DNA of 32,439 bases, taken from assembly GCF_001720585.1 (NCBI RefSeq), contig NZ_MABH01000074.1, positions 1 through 32,439 of the forward strand, in the 5' to 3' direction. The notes below the pieces were generated by a model. It was not told where the DNA came from, searched no databases, and saw only the letters and a program-made list of their open reading frames with translations. This DNA is from Cereibacter johrii. Lineage in GTDB: Bacteria; Pseudomonadota; Alphaproteobacteria; Rhodobacterales; Rhodobacteraceae. Shown one piece after another: positions 1-7,782 of the stretch. A program made the position numbers and the translations under genes. Within the stretch, counting starts at the first letter, position 1. Each line of letters opens with the position of its first letter.

Positions 1-1
1 T

Positions 2-313
2 GAGGCCGCGTCCTCGGCGGCGGATGGGGCCGTCGAAGCCGCGAGGGAAGCCGCCGCCGCGGCGACCCTGGCCGCCCGCAATGCCGCCGATGCGGCGGGC
101 GAGCTCCTCCCCGAGGATCTGCTGCGCGTCGAGACCTTCGACCGGACCCGGGTCGATGCGATGATCGACAGCTCGGATCTCGATCCCTCCACGAAGGAGC
201 GGCTGAAGAACACGATCGACGCGGCCCAGTCGACGCCCGAACTGCTCGGGCCGGCGCTGGAAACCGTGCGCACGTCGCTCGGGTTCGCCCCCTCTGCGGC
301 AGAGGCGGACTGA
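2..313 (+). CDS. C-terminal end of an Ala-rich protein (5' cut by window edge)
   Basis: An open frame runs from the window edge to a TGA at 311-313 and encodes the last 103 residues of a protein. The first 35 or so residues are almost entirely Ala, Glu, Asp and Gly, like a flexible or helical linker. The rest (from about LLPEDLLRVETFD) is a compact, charged stretch with Asp-Ser and Lys/Arg pairs and looks like a small helical C-terminal domain. I do not recognise a family. A perfect hairpin 10 nt after the stop fits the end of a transcription unit. The reading frame is supported by its codon bias and by the clean stop and hairpin, not by homology. Confidence 0.6.
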   Translation, partial: EAASSAADGAVEAAREAAAAATLAARNAADAAGELLPEDLLRVETFDRTRVDAMIDSSDLDPSTKERLKNTIDAAQSTPELLGPALETVRTSLGFAPSAAEAD

Positions 314-322
314 GACCGGAGG

Positions 323-340
323 GCGGAAGGGGACTTCCGC
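323..340 (+). terminator. Hairpin after the Ala-rich gene
   Basis: A perfect 7-bp stem (GCGGAAG / CTTCCGC, loop GGGA) lies 10 nt past the stop at 313. No T-tract follows, so it may be a transcript-end stabiliser and not a strong intrinsic terminator. Confidence 0.45.
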
Positions 341-621
341 TCGACCGCTTTCGGGACGGCTATGCGGGCCTAAACGAGGCTTCGCGTCGCGCAGGGACTT
401 CGCGTCCTGCCGCGGGTGCGCAGGGCGGCATGTTTCCAGCCGTGGCAGGAGCGACCCGGTCGCAGGCAGGGAGCCCAAGGCCGCTTCTGTCATGACGCGA
501 CGAGGGCATGACGCTTCGCGGGGTGCGGCCTGTCGGATGAACGCAAGGCCCGGGACGCTGCGGGGCACGAAGCGCAAACGTCAGGCCTGCCGAGAAGTCT
601 GCCGTTCGCGAAGCGCGAAAT
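341..621. other. Intergenic stretch without a recognised gene
   Basis: This stretch between the Ala-rich gene's hairpin and the fpr terminator contains no frame with a plausible start, ribosome site and family match. Open frames here are continuations of shadows of fpr. I see no repeat or RNA gene. Confidence 0.5.
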
Positions 622-654
622 GCAAGACCGCCGCGCGGGGTCCGCGCGGCGGTC
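622..654 (-). terminator. Terminator of fpr
   Basis: A perfect 13-bp stem (626-638 with 642-654) has a 3-nt loop and lies 21 nt beyond the fpr stop. On the minus strand the stem is followed by TTGCATTT, a short T-rich run. This is one of the strongest hairpins in the window and fits the end of the cys/fpr transcript. Confidence 0.75.
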
Positions 655-674
655 GGAAACTGTCTCGGAGGTTC

Positions 675-1481
675 TTAGATCCCGTCGCCGACGAAAGCCT
701 TCTCGACCACATATTCCAGCGGTTCCGAATTCGCCCCCTCGCGCAGACCGAAGCTCTCGAGCACGGTCTTGACGTCGAGGTTGAACTGGAGCGAGCCGCA
801 GACCATCGCGCGGTCTTCCTCGAGGTTCATCTTCGGCACGCCCAGATCCTCGAACACCTTGCCCGAGCTGAGGTTGTCGGTGATCCGGCCCATCCGGTCC
901 GAGGTCTCGCGCGTGGTGGTGGGATAGTAGAGCAGCTTGTCGCCCACCATCTCGCCGATCAGCGGATCGTCCTTCAGGTTCTCGACCAGCTGGCGGCCAT
1001 ACTCGAGCTCGGCCTTCTCGCGGCAGGTGTGCATCATGATGACCTGCTCGTAGCGCTCGTAGGTCTCGGGGTCGCGCATCAGCGAGGCGAAGGGCGCGAT
1101 GCCGGTGCCGGTGGCGAGGAACCAGATCCGCTTGCCGGGCAGCAGCGCATCGAGCACCAGCGTCCCCACCGGCTTCGGACGCAGGATGATCTGGTCGCCC
1201 GGCTGGATGTGCTGAAGCCGCGAGGTCAGCGGCCCGTCCGGCACCTTGATCGAGTAGAATTCGAGCTCTTCGTCCCAGTTGGGCGAGGCGATGGAATAGG
1301 CGCGCATGATCGGCTTGCCGCGCTCGTCGAGCAGCCCGATCATCACGAACTCGCCCGAGCGGAACCGCAGCGACTGCGGACGCGTCACGCGGAAGGAAAA
1401 GAGACGGTCCGTCCAATGCTGCACCGAGGTCACGGTCTGCGCATCGGGCAGGGTCTTCACAATGGCGGCGTTCTGGTTCAT
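675..1481 (-). CDS. fpr: Ferredoxin/flavodoxin-NADP(+) reductase
   Basis: This 268-residue flavoprotein moves electrons between NADPH and ferredoxin or flavodoxin in the cytoplasm. The FAD-binding signature RAYSIAS is at residues 60-66 and the NADP-binding GTGIAPF at 125-131. The protein ends in VEKAFVGDGI, the C-terminal extension typical of the Rhodobacter-type bacterial FPR, and the whole sequence strongly resembles R. capsulatus FPR as I remember it. The start ATG at 1481 is preceded by an AGGGG ribosome site; a longer reading frame upstream lacks support. It lies 62 nt downstream of the DUF934 gene on the same strand, so it may be cotranscribed and feed reduced ferredoxin to sulfite reductase, or have its own promoter for stress use. 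A strong hairpin follows. Confidence 0.95.
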   Translation of the reverse strand: MNQNAAIVKTLPDAQTVTSVQHWTDRLFSFRVTRPQSLRFRSGEFVMIGLLDERGKPIMRAYSIASPNWDEELEFYSIKVPDGPLTSRLQHIQPGDQIILRPKPVGTLVLDALLPGKRIWFLATGTGIAPFASLMRDPETYERYEQVIMMHTCREKAELEYGRQLVENLKDDPLIGEMVGDKLLYYPTTTRETSDRMGRITDNLSSGKVFEDLGVPKMNLEEDRAMVCGSLQFNLDVKTVLESFGLREGANSEPLEYVVEKAFVGDGI

Positions 1482-1543
1482 GGCTCGGTCCCCTTGGTCC
1501 GCTCTTTCAGTAAAACTTCGCACCCCGCGAAGAAAGGCCGGAA

Positions 1544-1951
1544 TCAGCGCTTAAGCTGCGACTGATAGTCATGGTTTTGCCAGTCGGCGCGGAAGAGCCA
1601 CTGATCCTCGGGCTGACGGGCGGCGAGATCGTCGGGGATTTCCACCTCGTCGAACCCGGAACGACGGGCCATGGCATATTGATCCGCAATCAGCGGCCCA
1701 TGCGCGCGCAGCCGCCCGCGGTAGCCCATCCGCCGCAGCCGCTTGGCGAGCGTGAAGCCCCGCCCGTCGCTGAAGGAGGGGAAGGCGATGCGGATGAGGC
1801 CCAGCTGCTCCAGCCGGTTGCCGAGGCGCGCCGGATCGTCGGTGTTGGACAGATCGACGGCCTCGGCCCCGTCTTCCAGCGCCTCGAGCGAGGCGATGGC
1901 GCCCGGCCAGTCGTCGGCCGCGAAACCCTTGTCGGTGACGATGACGCTCAT
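1544..1951 (-). CDS. DUF934 protein of the sulfite reductase operon
   Basis: A 135-residue soluble protein with the DUF934 pattern, including the SFSDGRGFTLAKRLR stretch near the middle and a C-terminal aromatic-rich tail (residues about 117-130). DUF934 genes habitually follow cysI/cysH in proteobacteria, and a role as an accessory or electron-transfer partner of sulfite reductase has been suggested; its biochemical function is not settled. The ATG at 1951 overlaps the cysH stop in an ATGA junction, implying translational coupling. There are no cysteines, so it is unlikely to carry an Fe-S centre itself. Family assignment is confident and function is inferred from position. Confidence 0.9.
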   Translation of the reverse strand: MSVIVTDKGFAADDWPGAIASLEALEDGAEAVDLSNTDDPARLGNRLEQLGLIRIAFPSFSDGRGFTLAKRLRRMGYRGRLRAHGPLIADQYAMARRSGFDEVEIPDDLAARQPEDQWLFRADWQNHDYQSQLKR

Positions 1952-2703
1952 GCCGCGTCCTCCTTGTTCACGGGTCCGCGCACCGCGCGGCCGTTGATGA
2001 AATGGATGCCGCACTCGGTCTTGGCGCTGCCGCGCCAGCGGCCCGCACGCGGATCCTCGCCCTCGGCCACCGGCGAGGTGCAGGGCTCGCAGCCGATCGA
2101 GGGATAGCCCTTGGCCACCAGCGGATGACGCGGCAGGTTGTTGTTGACGATATAGTCTTCCAGATCCTCGCGCCCCCAGTGGGCGAGCGGATTGACCTTG
2201 ATGCGCCGGTCGTCCTCGACCTCGAAGAACTCGACGGCCGCCCGCGTGCCGCTCTGATAGCGCTTGCGGCCGGTGATCCAGCCATCGAAATGCTTGAGCG
2301 CCCGCTCGAGCGGCTCGATCTTGCGCACCGCGCAGCAGGCGTCGGTGTTGTAGCGGTTCAGCGTCCCGTCCGGGTCCTCGAAGGCGATCCGCGGCTGGGT
2401 CGCCCGGATCGTGCGGACGTCGCAGAGATGCAGCGTGTCGGCCAGCTCGCGCTGATAGTCGAGCGTCTCCCGGAACAGCATCCGCGTGTCGATGAAGATC
2501 ACCGGCGTCTCGGGCGCGATGACCGAGACGAGATGCAGCAGCACGACCGACTCGGCCCCGAAGGAGGAGACGAGGGCCACCCGGCCCAGATCCGCATCCT
2601 TCAGCGCATGTTCGAGCACGGCCGTCGCGGCGTGATGCCTGTAGCGGCCGTTGAGCGCCGCCACGCGCTCGGCCACCGGAGCCTGGGGGATCTCACGCAG
2701 CAT
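1948..2703 (-). CDS. cysH: Phosphoadenylyl/adenylyl-sulfate reductase
   Basis: CysH (251 residues) reduces activated sulfate (APS or PAPS) to sulfite with thioredoxin. The nucleotide-binding loop SSFGAES lies at residues 46-52. The paired cysteines CC 123-124 with C205 and C208 are the four ligands of the [4Fe-4S] cluster that marks the APS-reductase type. The catalytic cysteine is in ECGIH (C231). Having both cysteine pairs argues for APS as substrate, not PAPS. The ATG at 2703 lies inside the end of cysI (11-nt overlap) and its stop overlaps the start of the DUF934 gene, so the three genes are translationally linked. Confidence 0.95.
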   Translation of the reverse strand: MLREIPQAPVAERVAALNGRYRHHAATAVLEHALKDADLGRVALVSSFGAESVVLLHLVSVIAPETPVIFIDTRMLFRETLDYQRELADTLHLCDVRTIRATQPRIAFEDPDGTLNRYNTDACCAVRKIEPLERALKHFDGWITGRKRYQSGTRAAVEFFEVEDDRRIKVNPLAHWGREDLEDYIVNNNLPRHPLVAKGYPSIGCEPCTSPVAEGEDPRAGRWRGSAKTECGIHFINGRAVRGPVNKEDAA

Positions 2704-4363
2704 CCTGCTTGCCTTCCGCCTCATAGAGCGCCGCCTTGAAGGGCGCATGGCCCACGCGCCGCAGCGTGTCGAGGAAGGTCTCGGAGGGCTCGCTGCGGAT
2801 CTCGAGATAGGCGCGCACGATCCGTTCGACGGCGGGCACGATCTCGTCGTAGGCGAAGCCCGGGCCGGTCTTCTCGCCGATGGCCGCCGTCTCGGTGCCG
2901 TCGCCGCCGAGCGTGATCTGGTAGTTCTCGACGCCGGCCCGGTCGAGGCCGAGGATGCCGATATGGCCGACATGGTGGTGGCCGCAGGCATTGATGCAGC
3001 CCGAGATCTTGATCTTCAGCGGCCCCACCTCATGCTCGAGATCGAGCGCATCGAAGCGTGTGGCGATCTCCTGTGCGACCGGGATCGAGCGGGCGGTGGC
3101 CAGCGCGCAGTAATCCATGCCGGGGCAGGCGATGATGTCCGAGATGAGCCCCACGTTGGCCGTGGCAAGCCCCGCCTGCGCCAGCGCCGCATGGATCGCC
3201 GGAAGATCGGCCTTGTGGACATGCGGCAGGATCACGTTCTGCTCGTGGCTGATGCGCAGCTCGTCATGGCCGTAGCGTTCGGCCAGATCGGCCATGACCC
3301 GCATCTGCTCGGCCGTGGCGTCGCCGGGCGTGGCCCCGTGCGCCTTGAGGCTGATCGTGACGATGGCGTAATCCGCATTGCGGTGGCGGGCGAGGTTGGT
3401 GTCCGCCCAGGCCCGGAACACGGGGTCCTCCCGGTAGAAATCGTCATAGGCCACGGTCGGTGCCTGCCGGAAGGCAGGCGGCGCGAAGGCCCGTTCGATC
3501 TCGGCCAGAAGCGCCATGTCCTGCCCGCCGAACTCGGCGCGAGTCTCGATGAACCGCTCCTCGATGATCTCGCGCAGCGGCTCGAGCCCGGTTTCGTGGA
3601 CGAGGATCTTCACCCGCGCCTTGTATTTGTTGTCGCGCCGGCCGAGTTCGTTGTAGACGCCGAGGATGGCCTCGACATAGGGCAGCAGGTCCGCCTTGGG
3701 CAGGAAGTCGCGGACCACGCGGCCGATCATCGGCGTCCGGCCGAGGCCGCCGCCCACGATCACCTCGAAGCCCGGCTCTCCGTCGGCGTCGCGCACCATG
3801 CGCAGGCCGATGTCATGCGACTTGGTCACGGCACGGTCGTTGGGCGAGCCGGTGATGGCGATCTTGAACTTGCGCGGCAGGAACTGGAACTCGGGATGGT
3901 CGGTCGACCACTGGCGCAGAAGCTCGGCCACCGGGCGCGGATCCTCGATCTCGTCGGCGGCGGCGCCGGCGAAATGGTCCGCCGTCACGTTGCGCACGCA
4001 GTTGCCCGAGGTCTGGATCGCATGCATCCCGACATCGGCCAGGGCCGAGAGGATCTCGGGCACGTCACCGAGTTTCGGCCAGTTGAACTGGATGTTCTGG
4101 CGCGTGGTGAAATGGCCGTAGCCCTTGTCCCACCGCTCGGCGATCATCGCGAGCTGGCGCATCTTGCGGCTGTCGAGCGTGCCGTAGGGGATCGCCACCC
4201 GCAGCATGTAGGCATGGAGCTGCAGGTAGAGTCCGTTCATCAGCCGGAGCGGCTTGAATTCGTCCTCGGTGAGCGAGCCGTCGATGCGGCGGCGGACCTG
4301 CTCGCTGAACTGGGCGACGCGGGTGCGGACGAAGGCTTCGTCGAAGTCGGTGTAGCTGTACAT
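2693..4363 (-). CDS. cysI: Assimilatory sulfite reductase (siroheme, ferredoxin-type)
   Basis: This 556-residue protein belongs to the nitrite/sulfite reductase family and reduces sulfite to sulfide with six electrons. Cysteines 413, 419, 456 and 460 (C-X5-C and C-X3-C) bind the siroheme-bridged [4Fe-4S] cluster. The FTTRQNIQFNW stretch (85-95) and NCVRNVT (121-127) belong to the siroheme/anion site. It is nearer in length to the single-chain enzymes that take electrons from ferredoxin or from an accessory protein than to the CysJI flavoprotein pair, and no cysJ is present here. SUMT upstream supplies the siroheme precursor, and CysH just downstream produces its substrate. Sulfite rather than nitrite as substrate is inferred from this context. 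Confidence 0.93.
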   Translation of the reverse strand: MYSYTDFDEAFVRTRVAQFSEQVRRRIDGSLTEDEFKPLRLMNGLYLQLHAYMLRVAIPYGTLDSRKMRQLAMIAERWDKGYGHFTTRQNIQFNWPKLGDVPEILSALADVGMHAIQTSGNCVRNVTADHFAGAAADEIEDPRPVAELLRQWSTDHPEFQFLPRKFKIAITGSPNDRAVTKSHDIGLRMVRDADGEPGFEVIVGGGLGRTPMIGRVVRDFLPKADLLPYVEAILGVYNELGRRDNKYKARVKILVHETGLEPLREIIEERFIETRAEFGGQDMALLAEIERAFAPPAFRQAPTVAYDDFYREDPVFRAWADTNLARHRNADYAIVTISLKAHGATPGDATAEQMRVMADLAERYGHDELRISHEQNVILPHVHKADLPAIHAALAQAGLATANVGLISDIIACPGMDYCALATARSIPVAQEIATRFDALDLEHEVGPLKIKISGCINACGHHHVGHIGILGLDRAGVENYQITLGGDGTETAAIGEKTGPGFAYDEIVPAVERIVRAYLEIRSEPSETFLDTLRRVGHAPFKAALYEAEGKQDAA

Positions 4364-4389
4364 GGCTGCCTCTTCCCGGAACGGTGGCG

Positions 4390-4695
4390 TCAGTGCGCCG
4401 CCGCCTCCTGCTTGCCGTGGCGATAGTTCGAGGGGCCGCGCGTGCGGAAGACCTCACGGAAATGGACGGGCTCGGGGCCGTCGGGGCCGGCCTTCGCGTC
4501 GGCGAGATAGGGGCCCACCACCTCGGCCTTCCGCGCCGCCGCATGGAGCAGGCGGAGCTGGGCGTGAGCCTCGTCCTCGATCAGTTCGGCCTCGTGGTGA
4601 TGGCGGGTCCAGCGGTCGTCCGGCGTCAGATAGACGACATCGCCCTCGAGGAGCGCATTGGCGGTGACGACCTTCGGGATGTAGGGGCGGCTCAT
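4390..4695 (-). CDS. DUF2849 protein between cobA and cysI
   Basis: A 101-residue protein beginning MSRPYIPKVVTANALLEGDVVYLT, a pattern I associate with DUF2849 of alphaproteobacterial sulfate-assimilation operons. It has a histidine-rich patch (RHHHEAE) and no cysteine. The start ATG at 4695 overlaps the cobA stop by four bases (ATGA), and cysI begins 26 nt after its stop, so it is embedded in the operon. Its function is unknown; position suggests help with siroheme delivery or with sulfite reductase. The family call is from memory. Confidence 0.85.
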   Translation of the reverse strand: MSRPYIPKVVTANALLEGDVVYLTPDDRWTRHHHEAELIEDEAHAQLRLLHAAARKAEVVGPYLADAKAGPDGPEPVHFREVFRTRGPSNYRHGKQEAAAH

Positions 4696-5465
4696 GCGGT
4701 GGCTTCCTTCAGGAGGGGCAGGGCGGCTGCGGCCCGGCGCGGCGCGAGGCCGTAGAGGACGATGGCGGGGCCGGAGAGGCCGGCTGCGGCCTCGGGCAGG
4801 GTGGCAAGGGTGGCGGCGACGATCCGTTCGTCGGCGCGGCTCACGTTCTCGATCACGGTCGCGGGGGTCTCGGGATCCGCGCCATGCATCATCAGGCGAC
4901 CCTGGATGAAGCGGGCCGACTTCTTGCCCATGTAGATGGCGGCGCCCTCGCCCCCCCGGGCCAGCCCGCGCCAGTCCTGCTCGGCATAGCCCGCCATGTC
5001 GTGACCCGTCACGATCCGCAGCGCGGCGTTGCGCCCGCGCTTCGTGAGGCCCTGGCCGATGGCAGCCGCGGCGGCGGCGGCCGTGGTCAGCCCCGGCACG
5101 ATGCGCCAGCCGAGACCCGCGGCATCGAGCGCCTCGATCTCCTCGTCGAGCCGGCCGAAGATGCCGCTGTCGCCGGACTTCAGCCGCACCACGCGGCGCC
5201 CCGCCGCGGCATGGTCCACGATCAGCGCGTTGATCGTCTCCTGCGGCGTCGACGGGCCGAAGCCCTCCTTGCCCGCTTCGATCCGGAGCGCCTGCGGCGG
5301 GATCAGATCGAGGATCTCGGGCCCCACCAGCCGGTCGTGGATGACGACCTCGGCCTGCGTCAGCGCCCGGCAGGCGCCCATGGTCAGGTGGTCGATGGAG
5401 CCGGGGCCGGCGCCGACGAAGATGACCTGTCCGGGGGCGGTGAGCGGGTGCAGCATCCTTGCCAT
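4692..5465 (-). CDS. cobA: Uroporphyrinogen-III C-methyltransferase (SUMT)
   Basis: SUMT (257 residues) transfers two methyl groups from S-adenosylmethionine to uroporphyrinogen III, giving precorrin-2, the branch point to siroheme and cobalamin. The glycine-rich VGAGPG motif is at 17-22 and the RLKSGDSGIFGR substrate/SAM motif at 94-105. The length matches stand-alone SUMT and lacks the CysG oxidase/ferrochelatase half, so the remaining siroheme steps must be encoded elsewhere. Placement at the head of the cysI-cysH operon implies a siroheme role. The start at 5465 is chosen because the family begins shortly before the glycine motif; a nearby ATG at 5456 is also possible, and neither has a strong ribosome site. 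Confidence 0.92.
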   Translation of the reverse strand: MARMLHPLTAPGQVIFVGAGPGSIDHLTMGACRALTQAEVVIHDRLVGPEILDLIPPQALRIEAGKEGFGPSTPQETINALIVDHAAAGRRVVRLKSGDSGIFGRLDEEIEALDAAGLGWRIVPGLTTAAAAAAAIGQGLTKRGRNAALRIVTGHDMAGYAEQDWRGLARGGEGAAIYMGKKSARFIQGRLMMHGADPETPATVIENVSRADERIVAATLATLPEAAAGLSGPAIVLYGLAPRRAAAALPLLKEATA

Positions 5466-5483
5466 CCATTGCTGGGGGTTCGC

Positions 5484-5499
5484 TGTCCAATCTAGGACA
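5484..5499. promoter_or_regulatory. Candidate operator between cobA and the Lrp gene
   Basis: TGTCCAATCTAGGACA is a dyad with perfect 5-bp arms and an AT-rich centre, 19 nt upstream of the cobA start. It has the size of a typical Lrp/AsnC-family site and lies next to a gene of that family. Binding is inferred. Confidence 0.4.
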
Positions 5500-5556
5500 T
5501 TTTCCCCCATGGGCGCCATATCCGCTTGCAGATAAGGAAGATCGTTCCGTATGGTG

Positions 5557-5581
5557 CTGCGGATGGAACCTGGTTCCGCAG
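5557..5581. promoter_or_regulatory. Second dyad in the cobA/Lrp divergent region
   Basis: GGAACC-T-GGTTCC (5565-5577) is a perfect dyad, framed by an imperfect outer repeat CTGCGG / CCGCAG. It lies just upstream of the ribosome site of the Lrp-family gene, where it could serve as an autoregulatory operator or form a hairpin in its leader. Confidence 0.35.
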
Positions 5582-5598
5582 GAAGGGGAGTTGCGCGG

Positions 5599-6060
5599 AT
5601 GGCGGTCCGGCTGGACGAGATGGACAGGAAAATCCTTGCCGAGCTGCAGGCGGACGCGAGCCAGTCGCTCGACGAGATCGCGCGCAAGGTGGGCTCGTCG
5701 AAGACGCCGGTGTGGAATCGCATCCGCCGGATGCGCGAGGCCGGGGTGATCCTGCGGCAGACGGCGCTCCTCGATGCCGAGGCGCTGGGGCTCGAGGCCT
5801 GCTTCTTCGTGCTGATCCGCACCTCCGAGCACGAGGCCGAGTGGCAGCGGAAGTTCCTCAAGGCCCTGCGGGAACGGCCCGAGGTGCTCGAGGCGCACCG
5901 GCTCGCTGGCGACATCGACTATATCCTCAAGGTCCGGGTGGCGAATGCGCGGGCCTATGACACTTTCTACCAGGCGCTCATATCCGAGGTCCGTATCTAC
6001 AATGTGACGGCGCTCCTCTCGATGGAGGAGATCAAGGCCACGACCGTGCTGCCGGTCTGA
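5599..6060 (+). CDS. Lrp/AsnC-family transcriptional regulator
   Basis: A 153-residue regulator with an N-terminal winged helix (residues about 5-60, LDEMDRKILAELQADAS then SSKTPVWNRIRRM as the recognition helix region) and a C-terminal RAM ligand-binding domain (about 65-145, with GDIDYILKV). The ATG at 5599 has GGGGAG 8 nt upstream; an ATG at 5551 adds an unrelated leader and is less likely. It is transcribed divergently from the cobA-cysI-cysH operon, and two dyads lie in the shared intergenic region. This makes local control of sulfate assimilation by a sulfur amino acid or precursor a reasonable inference. Confidence 0.93.
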   Translation: MAVRLDEMDRKILAELQADASQSLDEIARKVGSSKTPVWNRIRRMREAGVILRQTALLDAEALGLEACFFVLIRTSEHEAEWQRKFLKALRERPEVLEAHRLAGDIDYILKVRVANARAYDTFYQALISEVRIYNVTALLSMEEIKATTVLPV

Positions 6061-6240
6061 CCCGCCGCGCCGCGTCCCGACGGCGAGCGGGGCAGGGCGC
6101 AGGCGGGAGCTTCTGCGGGGATGGCGGGGCTTGCCTGCGGGAGCCTTCCGACGGCGAAGGCAGACGCCCCACCGCTTCGGCTCGCCTGCCTGCCCCTCCC
6201 TCGATCCCGGTTGACGCACCGAGAGCCCGGGCGGGACGGC

Positions 6241-7422
6241 TCAGGCCGACACGATCAGCCGCTCGAGCCCCCGGAAGTGCCAGCTGTCCCCGTAGGACGG
6301 CGGCCTCACCAGCTGCAGGTTGGGCAGCCGCCGGAAGAGGATCGGCAGCGCGGTCGCCAGTTCGAGCCGCGCGAGCGGCGCGCCGAGACAGAAATGCAGC
6401 CCCGCGCCGAAGGCCAGATGCGTCTTCTCGGGCCGTTTCCAGAGGAAACGGTCCGGCCGTTCCCAAGGCCCCGGGTCGCGGTTCGCCGCCCCGAGAAGGA
6501 GCGCCACTTCGCATCCCTCCTCGATCGTCCGGCCCATGATCTCGACCCTCTCGTAGGCCATGCGACGGAACAGGTGGAGCGGCGGATCGAAGCGCAGCAG
6601 TTCCTCGACCGTGCCCAGCAGATGCGGCGGCGCAAGCGCCTCGGGCGGCGTGCGGTGGCGCAGCAGGACGGCCACCGCATTGCCGATCGCATGGACCGCG
6701 GCCTCGTGGCCCGCGTTCAGGATCAGGATGCAGGTCGAGACGATCTCGTCGGTCGAGAGCTGCTGGCCATCGGCCTCGGCGGCGATGAGGTGGGTGAGCA
6801 GGTCATCGGCCGGCGCGTGGCGCCTCGCCTCGATATGAAGCCGCAGGAACTCGGAGAAGTCGGCGGCTGCCAGCGCCGCGCGCTCTTCCGTCGCGCGGGT
6901 GCGGCCCGCCTGATACATGGCGACCATCGCGGACGACCAGCGCAGCAGTTCGGGCGCCAGCGTCTCGGGGATGCCGATCAGCCGCGCGATCAGCGTGATG
7001 GGCAGGCGCTGGCTGAAGGCGGGCAGCAGATCGAACGGTCCCTCGGGCACGGCGGCCACGAGGCTCTCCGACAGCGCCGCGACCTCGGGCTGCATGGTGC
7101 CGATCCGGCGGCTGGTGAAGGCGCGCAGCACGAGGTTGCGCAGCCGCGTGTGGCGGGGCGGCTCGAGCTCCAGCATGGAATGGGCCTCGACGGCCGCGAA
7201 GGGGGCGAGATGATCGGGGACGGCTGCGGCCCGTTCGGGCGGCACCTCGCGGCCGAAGCGCCGGTCGCGCAGGATGGCGTTGGCTGCGGCATAGGAGGTG
7301 GTGCAGACGAGGTCCAGTTCCTCCCAGTGGAAGAAGGGGCCGGCCGCGCGTGCCTCGCGATAGAAGCGGTAGGGATTGCGCAGGAAGCGGCGGTCGTGCG
7401 GGGATTGGCTCAGGGTCTTCAT
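6241..7422 (-). CDS. Cytochrome P450 with altered I-helix
   Basis: A 393-residue soluble bacterial P450. The heme-binding loop FGAGLHFCLGAP contains Cys345, the ExxR motif of the K helix is E274-R277, and the helix-C RHTRLR segment is at 90-95. The oxygen-activation motif of the I helix reads AGHEAA (237-242): the usual Thr is replaced by Ala, which in characterised P450s weakens proton delivery or is offset by another residue. Substrate is unknown and no ferredoxin partner is adjacent, although fpr lies 5 kb away. The ATG at 7422 matches the family N-terminus, but no clear ribosome site is visible. It faces the Lrp gene convergently across 180 bp. Confidence 0.93.
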   Translation of the reverse strand: MKTLSQSPHDRRFLRNPYRFYREARAAGPFFHWEELDLVCTTSYAAANAILRDRRFGREVPPERAAAVPDHLAPFAAVEAHSMLELEPPRHTRLRNLVLRAFTSRRIGTMQPEVAALSESLVAAVPEGPFDLLPAFSQRLPITLIARLIGIPETLAPELLRWSSAMVAMYQAGRTRATEERAALAAADFSEFLRLHIEARRHAPADDLLTHLIAAEADGQQLSTDEIVSTCILILNAGHEAAVHAIGNAVAVLLRHRTPPEALAPPHLLGTVEELLRFDPPLHLFRRMAYERVEIMGRTIEEGCEVALLLGAANRDPGPWERPDRFLWKRPEKTHLAFGAGLHFCLGAPLARLELATALPILFRRLPNLQLVRPPSYGDSWHFRGLERLIVSA

Positions 7423-7782
7423 CGAAAGGCGCTTGTTCGGAAGGAGCGGGCCGCACGGCGCATCAGCGCCGTCGCCCGAGTATGTCCCTCCGAGGATGGC
7501 CGAGGGGCCGCGTCCTGTCCAGTTCCGACGCGCCCACTTCAAGGCGCTTCGCCAAGTCTTTCGGAATGCGGAAGAAGATCCTGAGGCGGCCGGCTCGCGC
7601 CGGAGGGGCCCCGGGCCGGACCGCGCTGCGCCGCGCTGCGGGCGTTCCGGGCGCAGGAGGGCGCGCCCGGGCCTCGGGGACCGGATCTGTCAAGGCCGCC
7701 GCAGGCCACCGGCAGCCGCTCTTCGGGTCGACCGTCTGCGAACAGTCCCCCGAGAGCCAGCCGCCGGTTTGAGCCCGAGCGC
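7423..7782. other. Intergenic stretch between P450 and tpiA
   Basis: These 360 bases hold open frames on both strands, but their products are Arg/Ala/Pro-rich with no ribosome site, motif or family resemblance. The region should contain the P450 promoter and the end of the tpiA transcript. I see GC-rich inverted stretches around 7600-7630 but no clear terminator. Confidence 0.45.

Noticed and set aside
2651-4426. A 591-codon open frame on the plus strand opposite cysI
   Set aside because: High GC leaves antisense frames open. CysI on the other strand has all cofactor motifs, and the antisense product is Arg/Asp/His-rich without a family.
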